From positions 4,990 through 68,989 of the forward strand of contig JBBCJI010000011.1 of the NCBI GenBank assembly GCA_037190845.1: a stretch of 64,000 nt of DNA. Reading direction: 5' to 3'. A model generated the notes under the pieces. It did not search any database. It saw only the letters and a list, made by a program, of their open reading frames with translations, and was not told the DNA's origin. A program made the translations under genes and the position numbers. Positions 9,873 to 17,928 of the stretch are shown one piece after another (positions within the stretch are counted from its first letter, which is position 1; each line of letters begins with the position of its first letter). Source of the DNA: JBEBVQ01 sp037190845. Lineage in GTDB: Bacteria > Bacteroidota > Bacteroidia > Chitinophagales > Chitinophagaceae.

Positions 9873-10475
9873 ATGAGCGAAATGAATATTAAAGCGGATG
9901 AAATGGCAGCACTTCCTGATTTCGGGATACAAGCTAACGGAGCTATTTCAAAAGAGTTTCTAAAAAGAGGTATTGTATCCTTTCACCAGGCCACCGGTTA
10001 TATCCAAAACCTGGCTTATGGGCGAAATGTACATAAAGACGACCTGACGACTGTTTTTATAGATAATAAAGGTACGTGCAGTACCAAGCATGCCATCTTA
10101 AAGCAATTAGCTATTGAACATGGGGTGGAGGGTATCCGGCTTACGCTGGGGATTTTCAAAATGAATGCCGTTAATACACCCGTCATTGAACCTACGCTGT
10201 CCAATGCACATTTGGCATACATTCCGGAAGCACACACCTATCTGAAGTATCAGGGTGATTATTTTGATTTCACTAAAAAGAACTCGTCCCCTGATCATTT
10301 TGTGCCTGATCTACTCTTTGAAACCGAAATCCAGCCCCACGAAATAAATCAACATAAAATCCGGCTTCACAAAGCATTTTTAGCAAATTGGCTTCATGAG
10401 AATAAGGATATCGCTTATTCACCCGACGAAATTTGGGCAGTAAGGGAACTATGTATTCAGGCTTTATCGGAATAA
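9873..10475 (+). CDS. Transglutaminase-like fold protein
   Basis: A 200-residue soluble protein with no signal peptide. It has a plausible papain/transglutaminase-like triad: Cys in NKGTCSTKHAIL (near residue 70), His in IPEAHTYLKYQ (near 121) and Asp in GDYFDFTKK (near 132). The spacing and the G-x-C-S-x-K-x-A-x-L context fit transglutaminase-like cysteine protease families, but the call rests on these motifs alone. It starts 61 bases after rloB on the same strand, so it may be read with that operon or be a separate cargo gene. Its job is unknown. Confidence 0.6.
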   Translation: MSEMNIKADEMAALPDFGIQANGAISKEFLKRGIVSFHQATGYIQNLAYGRNVHKDDLTTVFIDNKGTCSTKHAILKQLAIEHGVEGIRLTLGIFKMNAVNTPVIEPTLSNAHLAYIPEAHTYLKYQGDYFDFTKKNSSPDHFVPDLLFETEIQPHEINQHKIRLHKAFLANWLHENKDIAYSPDEIWAVRELCIQALSE

Positions 10476-10531
10476 ATAGCGTGGTATTTCCCGGACAACT
10501 CCGTTACTGCACGGCGGGACCGGACCAGCGT

Positions 10532-10774
10532 TCAGCTTTTGTCCTCAAACCATGCCGGCCTGATGGTCAGCTTATTTTGCTCCTGGACAACCTCTATATG
10601 CTGCCCGGCGCGGAAACCCCAGGTCTCCAGCCATCTTCCGATGAGCCGTATCTCCGGATAACGCGAGACATAAAATTTGTAGCGCATCACCGACGACGAC
10701 CGCGACGTGACCGTTTCATGCACTTTCAGGGTGCGCACAGACCCTGCTGTCAATTTGTTTTTTGCTTTTGCCAT
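10532..10774 (-). CDS. SymE-like toxin family protein
   Basis: An 80-residue basic protein. Its central segment RYPEIRLIGRWLETWGFRAGQHIEVVQEQNKLTIRP (read in parts) is the SymE/AbrB-like swapped-hairpin region, with the signature G-R-W-L-x-x-x-G-F-x-x-G. In E. coli, SymE is an SOS-induced RNA-targeting toxin controlled by an antisense RNA. It is convergent with the preceding gene. Antisense transcripts from the opposite strand are possible, but I cannot identify one. A DNA-damage-inducible dinD gene lies about 340 bases away, a suggestive but unproven link. Confidence 0.75.
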   Translation of the reverse strand: MAKAKNKLTAGSVRTLKVHETVTSRSSSVMRYKFYVSRYPEIRLIGRWLETWGFRAGQHIEVVQEQNKLTIRPAWFEDKS

Positions 10775-10828
10775 GTCGGGATTAGTTTTGTAACACTACA
10801 AAACAACCACAGAGGACGGGTATACGCT

Positions 10829-11080
10829 ATTCTGTCCGGGAATACTTTAGGTGTTGGTACAGAACGTTTTATCCGAGTTCAAACAAATCTTTTGTGGCAG
10901 AAAAAACTTAAATTTGACCACGATAAATGCAGGGATGTATAGATAGGAAAATACACGAGGGCCACAATGTGAAACGTTTCCGCGAGATGCCGGGCGTAAA
11001 GCAGGAAGCCTTGGCTTTCGAGCTGGGCGATGACTGGAGCCAGAAAAAGATATCGCTGCTTGAGGCCAAAGAAAACATAG
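10829..11080 (+). repeat. Direct repeat, left copy (flanks dinD)
   Basis: About 252 bases, beginning ATTCTGTCCGGGAATACTTT, repeated at 11997-12249 with a roughly 1.17 kb offset and an estimated identity near 88 percent. It includes the HTH promoter region and the first 50 codons of the HTH gene. The dinD gene lies between the two copies. Confidence 0.85.
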
Positions 11081-11100
11081 AGCTCGTTGAAGACAATTAA
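10927..11100 (+). pseudogene. N-terminal half of XRE-type HTH gene (copy E)
   Basis: The frame (57 residues) reads DRKIHEGHNVKRFREM then KQEALAFELGDDWSQ and KKISLLEAKENIE. This is the DNA-binding half seen in the intact gene at 12096. After IE the sequence departs into LVEDN and a stop. The C-terminal dimerisation half is missing. The stop lies 11 bases before the dinD start, so dinD seems to have been joined directly onto the broken HTH gene and may use its promoter. A short HTH-only protein could still be made; function is uncertain. Confidence 0.75.
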
Positions 11101-11111
11101 AGTATTAAGCT

Positions 11112-11966
11112 ATGGCAAAAGAACGGACGCATCAAAACCTGAGTTTGTTTGAACAAATAAGACAAACAGATGAAAATGGGAATGAATTCCGGAGCGCCAG
11201 AGCATTGTCCAAAGCATTGGAGTATTCCGAATACCGGCACTTTGTACCTGTGATAGAACGGGCAAAAGAAGCCTGTGTAAATAGCGGACAAGAACTTGCA
11301 GACCATTTCGAGGATATCCTCGAAATGGTGGCTATTGGTTCAGGTGCACAAAGAAAAGCAGAAAGTGTAAAACTATCACGATATGCCTGTTACCTGATTG
11401 TACAAAATGCCGACCCAGGCAAAGAAGTAGTAGCATTAGGGCAAACCTACTTTGCGGTGCAAACCCGTTTGCAGGAAATCCGCCAGACGGATGAATACAA
11501 CCGGCTGAGTACAGAAGATGAAAAGCGTTTGTTTCTCCGCAATGAAATGGCAACACACAACATCCAGTTGGCTGCCGCTGCCAAAGATGCCGGAGTGATA
11601 GCGCCATTGGATTATGCCATATTCCAAAACCACGGGTATATGGGTTTATATGGCGGCTTGGATGCCAAAGCCATTCATAAGCACAAAGGATTGAAGAAAA
11701 GTCAGCAGATACTCGATCATATGGGAAGCACAGAGCTGGCGGCCAACCTTTTTCGTGCTACGCAAACCGAAGAGAAACTAAAAAGAGAAAACATCAAAGG
11801 CAAACAAAATGCTCATAAAACGCATTTTGAAGTAGGCAAAAAAGTAAGAAAAACCATACAGGAATTAGGCGGGGAAATGCCGGAAAACTTACCGGTAGCA
11901 GATAGCATAAAAAAGATAGAAAAATCCCCAACAATCCAAACAACTAAAACCCGGGAAAAAAGATAA
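11112..11966 (+). CDS. dinD: DNA damage-inducible protein D
   Basis: A 284-residue DinD homologue. The N-terminal BRO/antirepressor-like domain (LFEQIRQTDENGNEF, ARALSKALEYSEYRHFVPVIERAKEAC) is followed by DINEM-like AQRKAESVKLSRYACYLIVQNADP, then AVQTRLQEIR. The C-terminal half has GYMGLYGGLDAKAIHKHKG, typical of the family. E. coli DinD is 274 residues, is LexA-controlled and inhibits RecA filaments; whether this one does is unknown. It sits between 250 base direct repeats and immediately follows a truncated HTH gene, so it looks like a cassette inserted during a duplication of the HTH locus. Confidence 0.92.
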   Translation: MAKERTHQNLSLFEQIRQTDENGNEFRSARALSKALEYSEYRHFVPVIERAKEACVNSGQELADHFEDILEMVAIGSGAQRKAESVKLSRYACYLIVQNADPGKEVVALGQTYFAVQTRLQEIRQTDEYNRLSTEDEKRLFLRNEMATHNIQLAAAAKDAGVIAPLDYAIFQNHGYMGLYGGLDAKAIHKHKGLKKSQQILDHMGSTELAANLFRATQTEEKLKRENIKGKQNAHKTHFEVGKKVRKTIQELGGEMPENLPVADSIKKIEKSPTIQTTKTREKR

Positions 11967-11996
11967 AGGATGAGTGGAAAGAATGCAATCTGAATC

Positions 11997-12249
11997 ATTC
12001 TGTCCGGGAATACTTTAGATGCTGGTGCAGCATGTTTTATCCGCTTTAAAACAAATCGTTTTGTGGCTAAAAAAAACTAAATTTGATCACGATAAATGCA
12101 GGGATATATGGATAGGAAAATACACGAGGGCCGCAATGTGAAACGTTTCCGCGAGATGCTGGGCATAAAGCAGGAAGCCCTGGCTTTCGAGCTGGGCGAC
12201 GACTGGAGCCAGAAAAAAATATCGCTGCTCGAGGCCAAAGAGAACATAG
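11997..12249 (+). repeat. Direct repeat, right copy (flanks dinD)
   Basis: Partner of 10829-11080. This copy leads into the intact HTH gene at 12096. The only length difference noticed is one base in the A-rich run before the start codon. Confidence 0.85.
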
Positions 12250-12512
12250 AACCCGCCCTGCTGCAGCAGATTTCCGGTGCGCTCAAAATACCCGTCGAGG
12301 CTTTTCAGAATTTTGATGAGGAACAGGCCGTGAATATTATTGCCAATACTTTTGAAGGTGAGGCAGTCGCTTATGCGCAACAATATAAATGCACTTTCAA
12401 TCCTATTGATAAGTTGGTAGAATTGCACGAAGAAAAGATTGCCCTCTACGAACGCATGCTGAAGGAGAAGGACGAAATGATGGCCCGCCTCGAAAAGCTC
12501 ATCAATAAATAA
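12096..12512 (+). CDS. XRE-type helix-turn-helix regulator (copy A, intact)
   Basis: A 138-residue small regulator. Residues 8-55 carry a Cro/C1-type HTH (KIHEGRNVKRFREMLGIKQ, ALAFELGDDWSQKKISLLE). A linker with LLQQISGALKIPVEAFQNFDEEQ follows, then a charged coiled-coil C-terminus (KLVELHEEKIALYERMLKEKDEMMARLEKL). Four other copies of this family occur in the window, and this is one of two that look complete. It is followed by a strong terminator and then the helicase-nuclease gene 290 bases downstream, so it is not obviously in that operon. A role as a local repressor of defence cassettes is inference. An alternative start is 12108. Confidence 0.88.
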   Translation: MQGYMDRKIHEGRNVKRFREMLGIKQEALAFELGDDWSQKKISLLEAKENIEPALLQQISGALKIPVEAFQNFDEEQAVNIIANTFEGEAVAYAQQYKCTFNPIDKLVELHEEKIALYERMLKEKDEMMARLEKLINK

Positions 12513-12680
12513 GGCATTTTTTTGGGGAATGAAGAATGCGTACTCCCTGCCTTTTTGCTTGTTAAATATTTGAAAATGATGATGGGCAGAAGCGAGCTTT
12601 TTGTTACTAGCCCTCACGCCGAGGATATGGCAAGAAAACTAATGACTTAAAACAAATAATACCAGGTAAAAAAACGGAAT

Positions 12681-12706
12681 AAAAAAGGGGATTTTCCCCT
12701 TTTTTC
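12681..12706. terminator. Bidirectional terminator after HTH copy A
   Basis: AAAAAAGGGG-ATTT-TCCCCTTTTTT-C forms a 10-11 bp stem with flanking A and T runs, 170 bases after the HTH stop and about 100 bases before the helicase gene. Confidence 0.75.
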
Positions 12707-12802
12707 ATTTTCAAAGAATTTGTATTTTGTAACCAATTAGATATGTCTGTTCAAAATAACATCATTTAGTTCCAACAAATTTATCCCAATAACCAATTTC
12801 CC

Positions 12803-14234
12803 ATGGCGTTAAAAAACCAAAAAGAAGTTAACCTATTAAACATTTGGGACCATCAAAAAGAGGCATTAGCTCAAATAGATGAGTACATCAAAGCATACAC
12901 TGACAAGTCTTTTTTAGTCAAAATGCCTACTGGCACAGGTAAAACGGGCGTATTTGCTTCTTTAACTAGAATAGCCAATCCTGATATTAACTACATAATA
13001 ATTACGCCAAGTACAGCATTGAAATTCCAAATAATAGAAGAGTTAAAAACCAGGTTTTGGAACAAGATTGGCTATGATGTTTCAAATTTAAAAAATCAGT
13101 CAATTGATTCGTTGATTCCTAGCAATTTCATTGACACTATGAATTTGATTGGAGATAATCCATTTATTCTCGTCACCACGATTCAAGCTCTTCAAGCAAT
13201 TTCAGTTAATCCTACATTAGAAATAGGATATAAAGAATTTCAAAAAAAAGTAGGGTGTATCATATTCGATGAAGGTCATAAAGAACCTGCTTTTACATGG
13301 GGGGAAACCGTTAGAAGTTTTAAAAAGCCAACAATCTTATTTTCTGCAACTCCGTATCGAAATGATTACAAAGTTTTTAATGTCGATAAGGAGAAGTTCT
13401 TTTCAATTGAACACACTTTCTGTATCAAAGAAAGATATTTGAGAGAATTAGAAATTAGAGAAATAAACGAAATACCGCAAACCATAAGTACTTTTCTAAC
13501 AAAGCTTTTAAGTGAGATAAAAAAAATAGAAAAAATATTACAAGCACAAGGTATTGCCAAACCAAAAACAATTATCAGGTGCGAAAATGCTGACGATATA
13601 AAGAAAATTGTAAAGGCTTTGACTAAATTAAAAAAATCAGCCATTGGAATCCACGAAGCTTTTACACCACCCACAAAAACTTTAACTCCGCAAGTTCCCA
13701 AAGCTGCAGATCAATCCAAATATGATTTTTATGTTCATCAATACAAATTGATTGAAGGAATAGATAATCCGGACTTTTGCATTGTTGCTATTTTCTCTGA
13801 TTTTAAGAGTACAAGACTATTGATTCAGCAAATAGGTAGGGTTTTAAGAAATCCTCAAAGGCTACCCGACCAAAAAGCGTTTTTATTTTGTAAGGATAAA
13901 GCCAAGACTACAACAGAGTGGAACAACTATTTGAAATATGATGAATCACTTGATAGCAGAAATAAGCTATTTGACATAACTGATATATTGAAAGTAAACA
14001 GGGATGTTTCAACACTCTATTTTGCAGGTACTTTTAGAGAATTAATTAATGTCAATAATATTGACTTAAAAGACTCAATCTTATTTCAAAAAAAAGTAAA
14101 TGCATATCAGCAAGATGGAACTATTGATTTTAAAGATTTAAGTCAATCATTAATAGATGAATGGAATAGTAGGGATTACCACATCCTAAAAACCCAATTT
14201 ATAGACAATAATGCGCTGTTAATTCTTTATATTA
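12803..14234 (+). pseudogene. Helicase-nuclease gene, 5' part (SF2 helicase), interrupted by IS982-type element
   Basis: The frame runs to a stop at 14257, but the last 7 codons and the stop belong to the inserted element. The 477 native residues form an SF2 helicase: Walker A PTGTGKT at residues 42-48, motif Ia IIITPSTALK, motif II DEGH near 157, motif III SATPYR near 180, and motif VI QQIGRVLRN near 342. Its 3' portion resumes at 17965. Deleting 14235-17958 and one target copy gives an uninterrupted frame (...LLILYIK-YENSPLVKSG...). A helicase with a C-terminal nuclease-like region next to defence genes suggests an antiphage effector, now probably inactive or acting as two pieces. AT-rich codon use sets it apart from its flanks. 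Confidence 0.85.
14229..14234 (+). repeat. Target site duplication, left copy (ATATTA)
   Basis: ATATTA directly precedes the left terminal inverted repeat and is repeated directly after the right one at 17959-17964. The wider junction TTATATTAAA (10 bases) is shared, so the exact duplication length is ambiguous between 6 and about 9. Confidence 0.8.
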
Positions 14235-14308
14235 AACCCGTTGGCGGAATTAAATAGTGGCCTAATTAATTTCTAAATCTAAATTTCTCCATTTTAATCT
14301 AAATAATG

Positions 14309-14316
14309 TATCTTTG
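14309..14316 (+). promoter_or_regulatory. Bacteroidota -7 motif for winged-helix gene
   Basis: TATCTTTG matches the TAnnTTTG consensus. It lies only 7 bases before the ATG at 14324, so the transcript would start at or next to the start codon. Confidence 0.55.
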
Positions 14317-14323
14317 CCTCATA

Positions 14324-14794
14324 ATGGGGCACAAGACTACTATATCTGTAACGTTCGACAGCCTTCCTGAGTCTAAGGAGGATCTGCGTCGTGAGCGAGA
14401 ACAGCTCATCAAGTTAAAGGCTTTTATCGAATCTCTTGTCGGGGATTGCGATAGGAGCCTAAGTCTTTTTACGAACACTGCAAACGCAGTTTACAATGTT
14501 GAATGGAGCTGGTCGAAGAAAGCGCGTTTTATCATCAGAGAAAATGGTAGACCGATGACTCTGCAACACATATTGGATTATGCGGAACTCATGTACGAAG
14601 ATGATTTAACCTCGGATGAGGGTGCATATTCGAAAACCAAATCGAACCTGTCCGGGCAATTGAAAGCGAATCTGGATAGGCTGTTCATGCGCACGAAGTT
14701 TGAATACAAATCGAAATACTATTACTACGGGTTGAAAGAATGGTTCGATGACGACGGAGAGTTGCTTCCTGAATTTCAACCTGAATGGAAATAA
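14324..14794 (+). CDS. Winged-helix protein with N-terminal coiled coil (transposon passenger)
   Basis: A 156-residue soluble protein, if started at the ATG at 14324 just after the -7 motif. Residues about 15-40 (ESKEDLRREREQLIKLKAFIESL) predict a coiled coil. The C-terminal half resembles a HARE/winged-HTH layout: KKARFIIRENGRPMTLQHILDYAELMY, then SNLSGQLKANLDRLF and a wing ending YKSKYYYYGLKEWF. It is the first gene inside the IS982-type element, followed by a hairpin terminator. It may regulate the transposase or bind the ends, which is inference only. I do not recognise a named family beyond the fold. Confidence 0.65.
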   Translation: MGHKTTISVTFDSLPESKEDLRREREQLIKLKAFIESLVGDCDRSLSLFTNTANAVYNVEWSWSKKARFIIRENGRPMTLQHILDYAELMYEDDLTSDEGAYSKTKSNLSGQLKANLDRLFMRTKFEYKSKYYYYGLKEWFDDDGELLPEFQPEWK

Positions 14795-14832
14795 AAAAAG
14801 CACCGGAAGTTTGGTCGCCGACGGTGCTTTTT
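14793..14832. terminator. Terminator after winged-helix gene
   Basis: AAAAAGCACCG and CGGTGCTTTTT form an 11 bp stem around a loop of about 16 bases, directly after the stop codon at 14794. Confidence 0.75.
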
Positions 14833-14981
14833 CGAAAAACATAAAATAAAAAGGGCTGTTCAGAATAGACGGCGGGCGGCTTGGAATCCTCTGCCGAAGG
14901 GTTTGACTCCCTTACAGTCCACTCATTATTCCTTACCCAAAGGTAGGGAATAGGCAGCACTTACGCAAATAATTCCTACCT

Positions 14982-15890
14982 GTGTATAATATCAGACGAT
15001 GTTTTGATAAGATACTGAACGTCATCACGGACGTTCTCGGGGACAGCCTCCCCGCAGGTGGAAATTATCTGCGTCCAGGCTTGAAGCCTACATTTACGGA
15101 CATTGAAGTAATCGCCCTCAGCCTCACAGCAGAAAGCCTTAGCATAGACAGCGAGAGCAGATTATTTGCCATTCTGAATTATGATTACAGAGACAAGTTC
15201 CCGAACCTCATAAGCCGCCGGCAGTTCAACGACAGAAGGAAAACGCTGTTCCCGATCCAGCAACAAATAAGAGCGCGCATGGCCGATCAAATGAATAGCC
15301 TGAACGAAGTGCTCGCAGTGGATAGCATGCCTCTTGAGATTTGCAAGCTGGCGCGTATGGAGCGCAATAAGATGGGGCGCGATGGCGTCTACTACGCCCC
15401 GCAAAAAGGCTACTGTGCAGCCCAGGATAAGTGGTATTACGGATACAAAATGCATTGCGCGTGCTCGCCATCCGGAGTAATACAAACGTTCGATCTGTCC
15501 GGAGCCGCCGTCCACGATGTTAACTACCTGCGGGATTTAAAGAACGAAGTATCTGATTGCATACTGACCGGCGATCGGGGCTATATCAGCAAGTCTTTGA
15601 AACAAGAGCTGTGGGAGGATTCCCGAATCGCTGTAGAAGTGCCTTACCGCAACAACCAGAAAGAGAAAACACCAATCTGCTATCCGCTGAAAGTTATCCG
15701 CAAACGAATAGAAACGGTGTTTTCTCAACTGTGTGATATGTTCTCGATCCAGCGCAACTACGCCAAATCCTTCATAGGATATCGTACCCGTATCCTCGCC
15801 AAGATAAGCAGCCTTACGATCCTGCAGTACATCAACAAGTTTATTACTGGGAAGCCCGTGGGGCGAGTGAAGTATGCTTTGGCTTGTTAA
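14982..15890 (+). CDS. IS982 family transposase
   Basis: A 302-residue DDE transposase of the IS982 family. The catalytic triad is visible as D114 (LAVDSMPLEIC), D198 (ILTGDRGYISK) and E244 (VIRKRIETVFSQL). The family N-terminus is recognisable (LKPTFTDIEVIALSLTAESLSID, FPNLISRRQFNDRRK), as is KGYCAAQDKWYYGYKMHCACSPSG. It is full length and apparently functional. Translation probably starts at the GTG at 14982. Its stop overlaps the stop of the convergent lipoprotein gene by three bases, so the two have long been packed together. The element ends lie far outside the gene (14235 and 17958). Confidence 0.93.
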   Translation: MYNIRRCFDKILNVITDVLGDSLPAGGNYLRPGLKPTFTDIEVIALSLTAESLSIDSESRLFAILNYDYRDKFPNLISRRQFNDRRKTLFPIQQQIRARMADQMNSLNEVLAVDSMPLEICKLARMERNKMGRDGVYYAPQKGYCAAQDKWYYGYKMHCACSPSGVIQTFDLSGAAVHDVNYLRDLKNEVSDCILTGDRGYISKSLKQELWEDSRIAVEVPYRNNQKEKTPICYPLKVIRKRIETVFSQLCDMFSIQRNYAKSFIGYRTRILAKISSLTILQYINKFITGKPVGRVKYALAC

Positions 15891-16657
15891 CGGAACAACT
15901 GACTTTTCTTAACTCCTTGTATGTAAAAACCGGTAGGATCTGCGTACTTTGTGGAATACTCAACTACCCGAGCATTGGAGTAATCCTTTATCCAAAAGTC
16001 CTTTGTTTTGACCGTCAGTATTTTACTGACATAGAATTCGTGATCCACGTATTGCTCTTTGGCGAAATTTTCAGTGGTTGAGTACGTTATGAAATTCCTA
16101 AAATGCACCTTAGCCCTTTCTGCAGGAATATCTGTTTTAAACTCAGAAACACCACGCCTGTCAGATTTTGCCGAGTAGTTCTCATGGATCAGATGCCTAT
16201 CCTGAATAAGGTATCTGCGGCTTAACACCACGCGTGAGCGCGGAGGAATGAACGTTATCCTTTCTTCCTGTACCGCAACTGTATTACCGGAGAATGCGCC
16301 AAACGTGGCGTAAGGAACGCCGTAGGCTCTGTACGTGTACCCTCCGGATGCTCCCACTGTGTTGCTCACCGTTTGCTCAACGTAATAGTTGTTTTTCACG
16401 CCTCCGTTTACATAGGACGATTTTTTCCAGTCAACGTAAATAGGCTTATCGTGAATGTTGGTTATCGCAAAACTCATGATGCCTTTATCTGCCCAAAAAG
16501 CGTACTGCACCTTAACAGTGTCGTTTTCAAAGTAGAAAGAAGAGTCCTCCTGTATGGCATCGAAATCTGATGAAGTGTACAAGATCTGAGTCCAGTTGGA
16601 ACATGCGGAGATTAACAGTGTTGAGACCGCGAAAAGGGATAATGTTGTGTGTTTCAT
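15887..16657 (-). CDS. Lipoprotein of unknown function (transposon passenger)
   Basis: A 256-residue protein with a lipoprotein signal peptide; the lipobox is LISAC with Cys at residue 19. The mature part has no repeats or membrane segments and is rich in beta-strand-like alternation and Tyr (GGYTYRAYGVPYATFGAF). I do not recognise a family. It lies inside the IS982-type element on the opposite strand to the transposase, with overlapping stop codons. Cargo lipoproteins in transposons are unusual. A role in surface exclusion or phage adsorption is conceivable but has no direct support. Confidence 0.75.
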   Translation of the reverse strand: MKHTTLSLFAVSTLLISACSNWTQILYTSSDFDAIQEDSSFYFENDTVKVQYAFWADKGIMSFAITNIHDKPIYVDWKKSSYVNGGVKNNYYVEQTVSNTVGASGGYTYRAYGVPYATFGAFSGNTVAVQEERITFIPPRSRVVLSRRYLIQDRHLIHENYSAKSDRRGVSEFKTDIPAERAKVHFRNFITYSTTENFAKEQYVDHEFYVSKILTVKTKDFWIKDYSNARVVEYSTKYADPTGFYIQGVKKSQLFR

Positions 16658-17052
16658 TTATGTGGCGTTTTTGATGACGATGTAAACGGCCACGCATAAA
16701 AAGGGCGTAACCGTGGATACTTTTCGCTCGTCCTGGCTTACCACAGCCAATCCTACGCAAAAGACACAGCTACGCCTTATCGGCGCACTATAATCTTTCT
16801 GCTGCGTAGGTTGTTCAATTGTGGTAATTCGGACGAACAAACAGCTTCTTATAGCACTAAATTCTTATTTGCTTCTTTTCATTAAGCCTGTAAATATAAA
16901 CCTGCTACCTGAATAATCAAAAGCGCGTCAGTTTAATGGGGATGTATTGGATATTAATTTAAATTATTTTTTTTTGATAATCTACTCCAAAAGTCGTACT
17001 TTAGCATTGGGTTTAGGTGTATTTCCAATGACTCACTAAACGTGCCGTACTC

Positions 17053-17298
17053 ATGTTGAAAAATGAATTCAACTACTATTTAGAAAATCAGAATGAGCTG
17101 TTGGCCCTGTATAACGGTAAGTTCATCGTTATTAAAGGGGAGAAGGTAATTGGAGCGTACGACAGTCAGGGAGATGCTTACAATGAAACAGTAAAACACC
17201 ATCCACTGGGTACCTTTCTTATTCAACATTGCCTCCCGGGGAGTGAAGGGTATACTCAAACATTCCATTCAAGAGTAATAATTCACACGCGAATTTGA
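17053..17298 (+). CDS. DUF5678-like small protein paired with retropepsin gene
   Basis: An 81-residue protein: LLALYNGKFIVIKGEKVIGAYDSQGDAY followed by HPLGTFLIQHCLPG and a QTFHSRVI tail. The pattern of a short beta-sheet domain saying 'lasts/keeps K-V-I-G-x-Y-D' fits DUF5678-type proteins, which commonly sit in front of aspartyl protease genes in Bacteroidota. Its TGA overlaps the TTG start of the next gene by four bases (TTGA), so the two are translationally coupled. Biochemical function is unknown. An inhibitor or substrate of the neighbouring protease is one possibility. Confidence 0.7.
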   Translation: MLKNEFNYYLENQNELLALYNGKFIVIKGEKVIGAYDSQGDAYNETVKHHPLGTFLIQHCLPGSEGYTQTFHSRVIIHTRI

Positions 17299-17840
17299 AA
17301 CCGACTGGATTTACATTCAAATCACCAAACAGCATAGTGCGGGTGCTACACACGCCTGTACATATCCTTATCCCCAACAGGGACGATCATGAAACCATAG
17401 ATGCTATTTGGGACACCGGAGCGACAGGATCAGTAATAACGAGATCCGTGGTTGAGAGGTTAGGAATTGCTCAAACAGGCATATCTAAAGTGTTTACCGC
17501 GAACGGCGAAGCCGAGCAGAGAACTTTCACGATAGACATAGGCTTACCGAATGGTATCAGAGTGCAAAGTATCGTAGCGACTGAGGTTGACGCGCTGTCC
17601 GGAGGAGCCGAAGCCCTCATAGGCATGGACGTGATAACCTTGGGAGATTTATCCGTAACTAACCACAACGGGAGTACTTGTATGTCTTTTAGAATCCCAT
17701 CACTACACGAGATAGATTTTGTAAAAAGCCCGAACTTTGGTGTTGTGAAAGTCACTAAATCTTTCGGCAACACCGTGGCAAGGACTGCTCCGTGCCCATG
17801 TAAAAGTGGTAAACAGTATAAGCGTTGCTGCGGAAAGTGA
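17295..17840 (+). CDS. Retropepsin-like aspartyl protease with SEC-C zinc motif
   Basis: A 181-residue protein. The aspartyl protease half carries the catalytic motif AIWDTGATGSVIT (D40), a flap-like region and the second conserved hydrophobic-glycine motif EALIGMDVITLGDL. Single-domain retropepsins act as dimers. The C-terminus ends in a SEC-C motif, PCPCKSGKQYKRCCGK, a zinc-binding tail also found in SecA and many stand-alone proteins. Translation starts at TTG 17295, coupled to the preceding small gene. It is the last gene before the right end of the IS982-type element. Substrate unknown. Confidence 0.85.
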   Translation: MKPTGFTFKSPNSIVRVLHTPVHILIPNRDDHETIDAIWDTGATGSVITRSVVERLGIAQTGISKVFTANGEAEQRTFTIDIGLPNGIRVQSIVATEVDALSGGAEALIGMDVITLGDLSVTNHNGSTCMSFRIPSLHEIDFVKSPNFGVVKVTKSFGNTVARTAPCPCKSGKQYKRCCGK

Positions 17841-17856
17841 TTTTTAAGTCCCTCTA

Positions 17857-17876
17857 AATAATCCCATCAACGGGTT
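17857..17876 (-). repeat. Second, diverged transposon-end-like sequence
   Basis: Read on the minus strand this is AACCCGTTGATGGGATTATT, close to the true 19 bp end AACCCGTTGGCGGAATTAA. It lies 82 bases inside the right end, in the same orientation as that end. It may be an older end or a transposase binding site. Confidence 0.6.
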
Positions 17877-17920
17877 GTTACGATACTACATTCTTTATCG
17901 CAGCAAATGTAACAAAATCC

Positions 17921-17928
17921 TATCTTTG
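17921..17928 (+). promoter_or_regulatory. Outward -7 promoter motif in transposon right end
   Basis: TATCTTTG (TAnnTTTG consensus) reads out of the element toward the 3' half of the split helicase-nuclease gene, whose first in-frame start is GTG at 17985. It could give separate expression of that half. Confidence 0.45.

Noticed and set aside
10433..10942. 169-residue plus frame over the SymE gene
   Set aside because: It begins inside the transglutaminase-like gene and runs antisense to SymE, which has a recognisable domain.
14870..14960. tRNA-like stretch (AAGGG-TTTGACT-CCCTT arm) upstream of the transposase
   Set aside because: A T-arm-like hairpin can be drawn, but no anticodon arm with a 7 base loop or acceptor stem pairs with it. 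Minus-strand ORFs through it resemble spurious tRNA-derived frames. At most it is a tRNA fragment.
16658..16840. 60-residue ORF directly upstream of the transposon lipoprotein
   Set aside because: It ends at the base before the lipoprotein start and has no recognisable domain; more likely the lipoprotein leader region.
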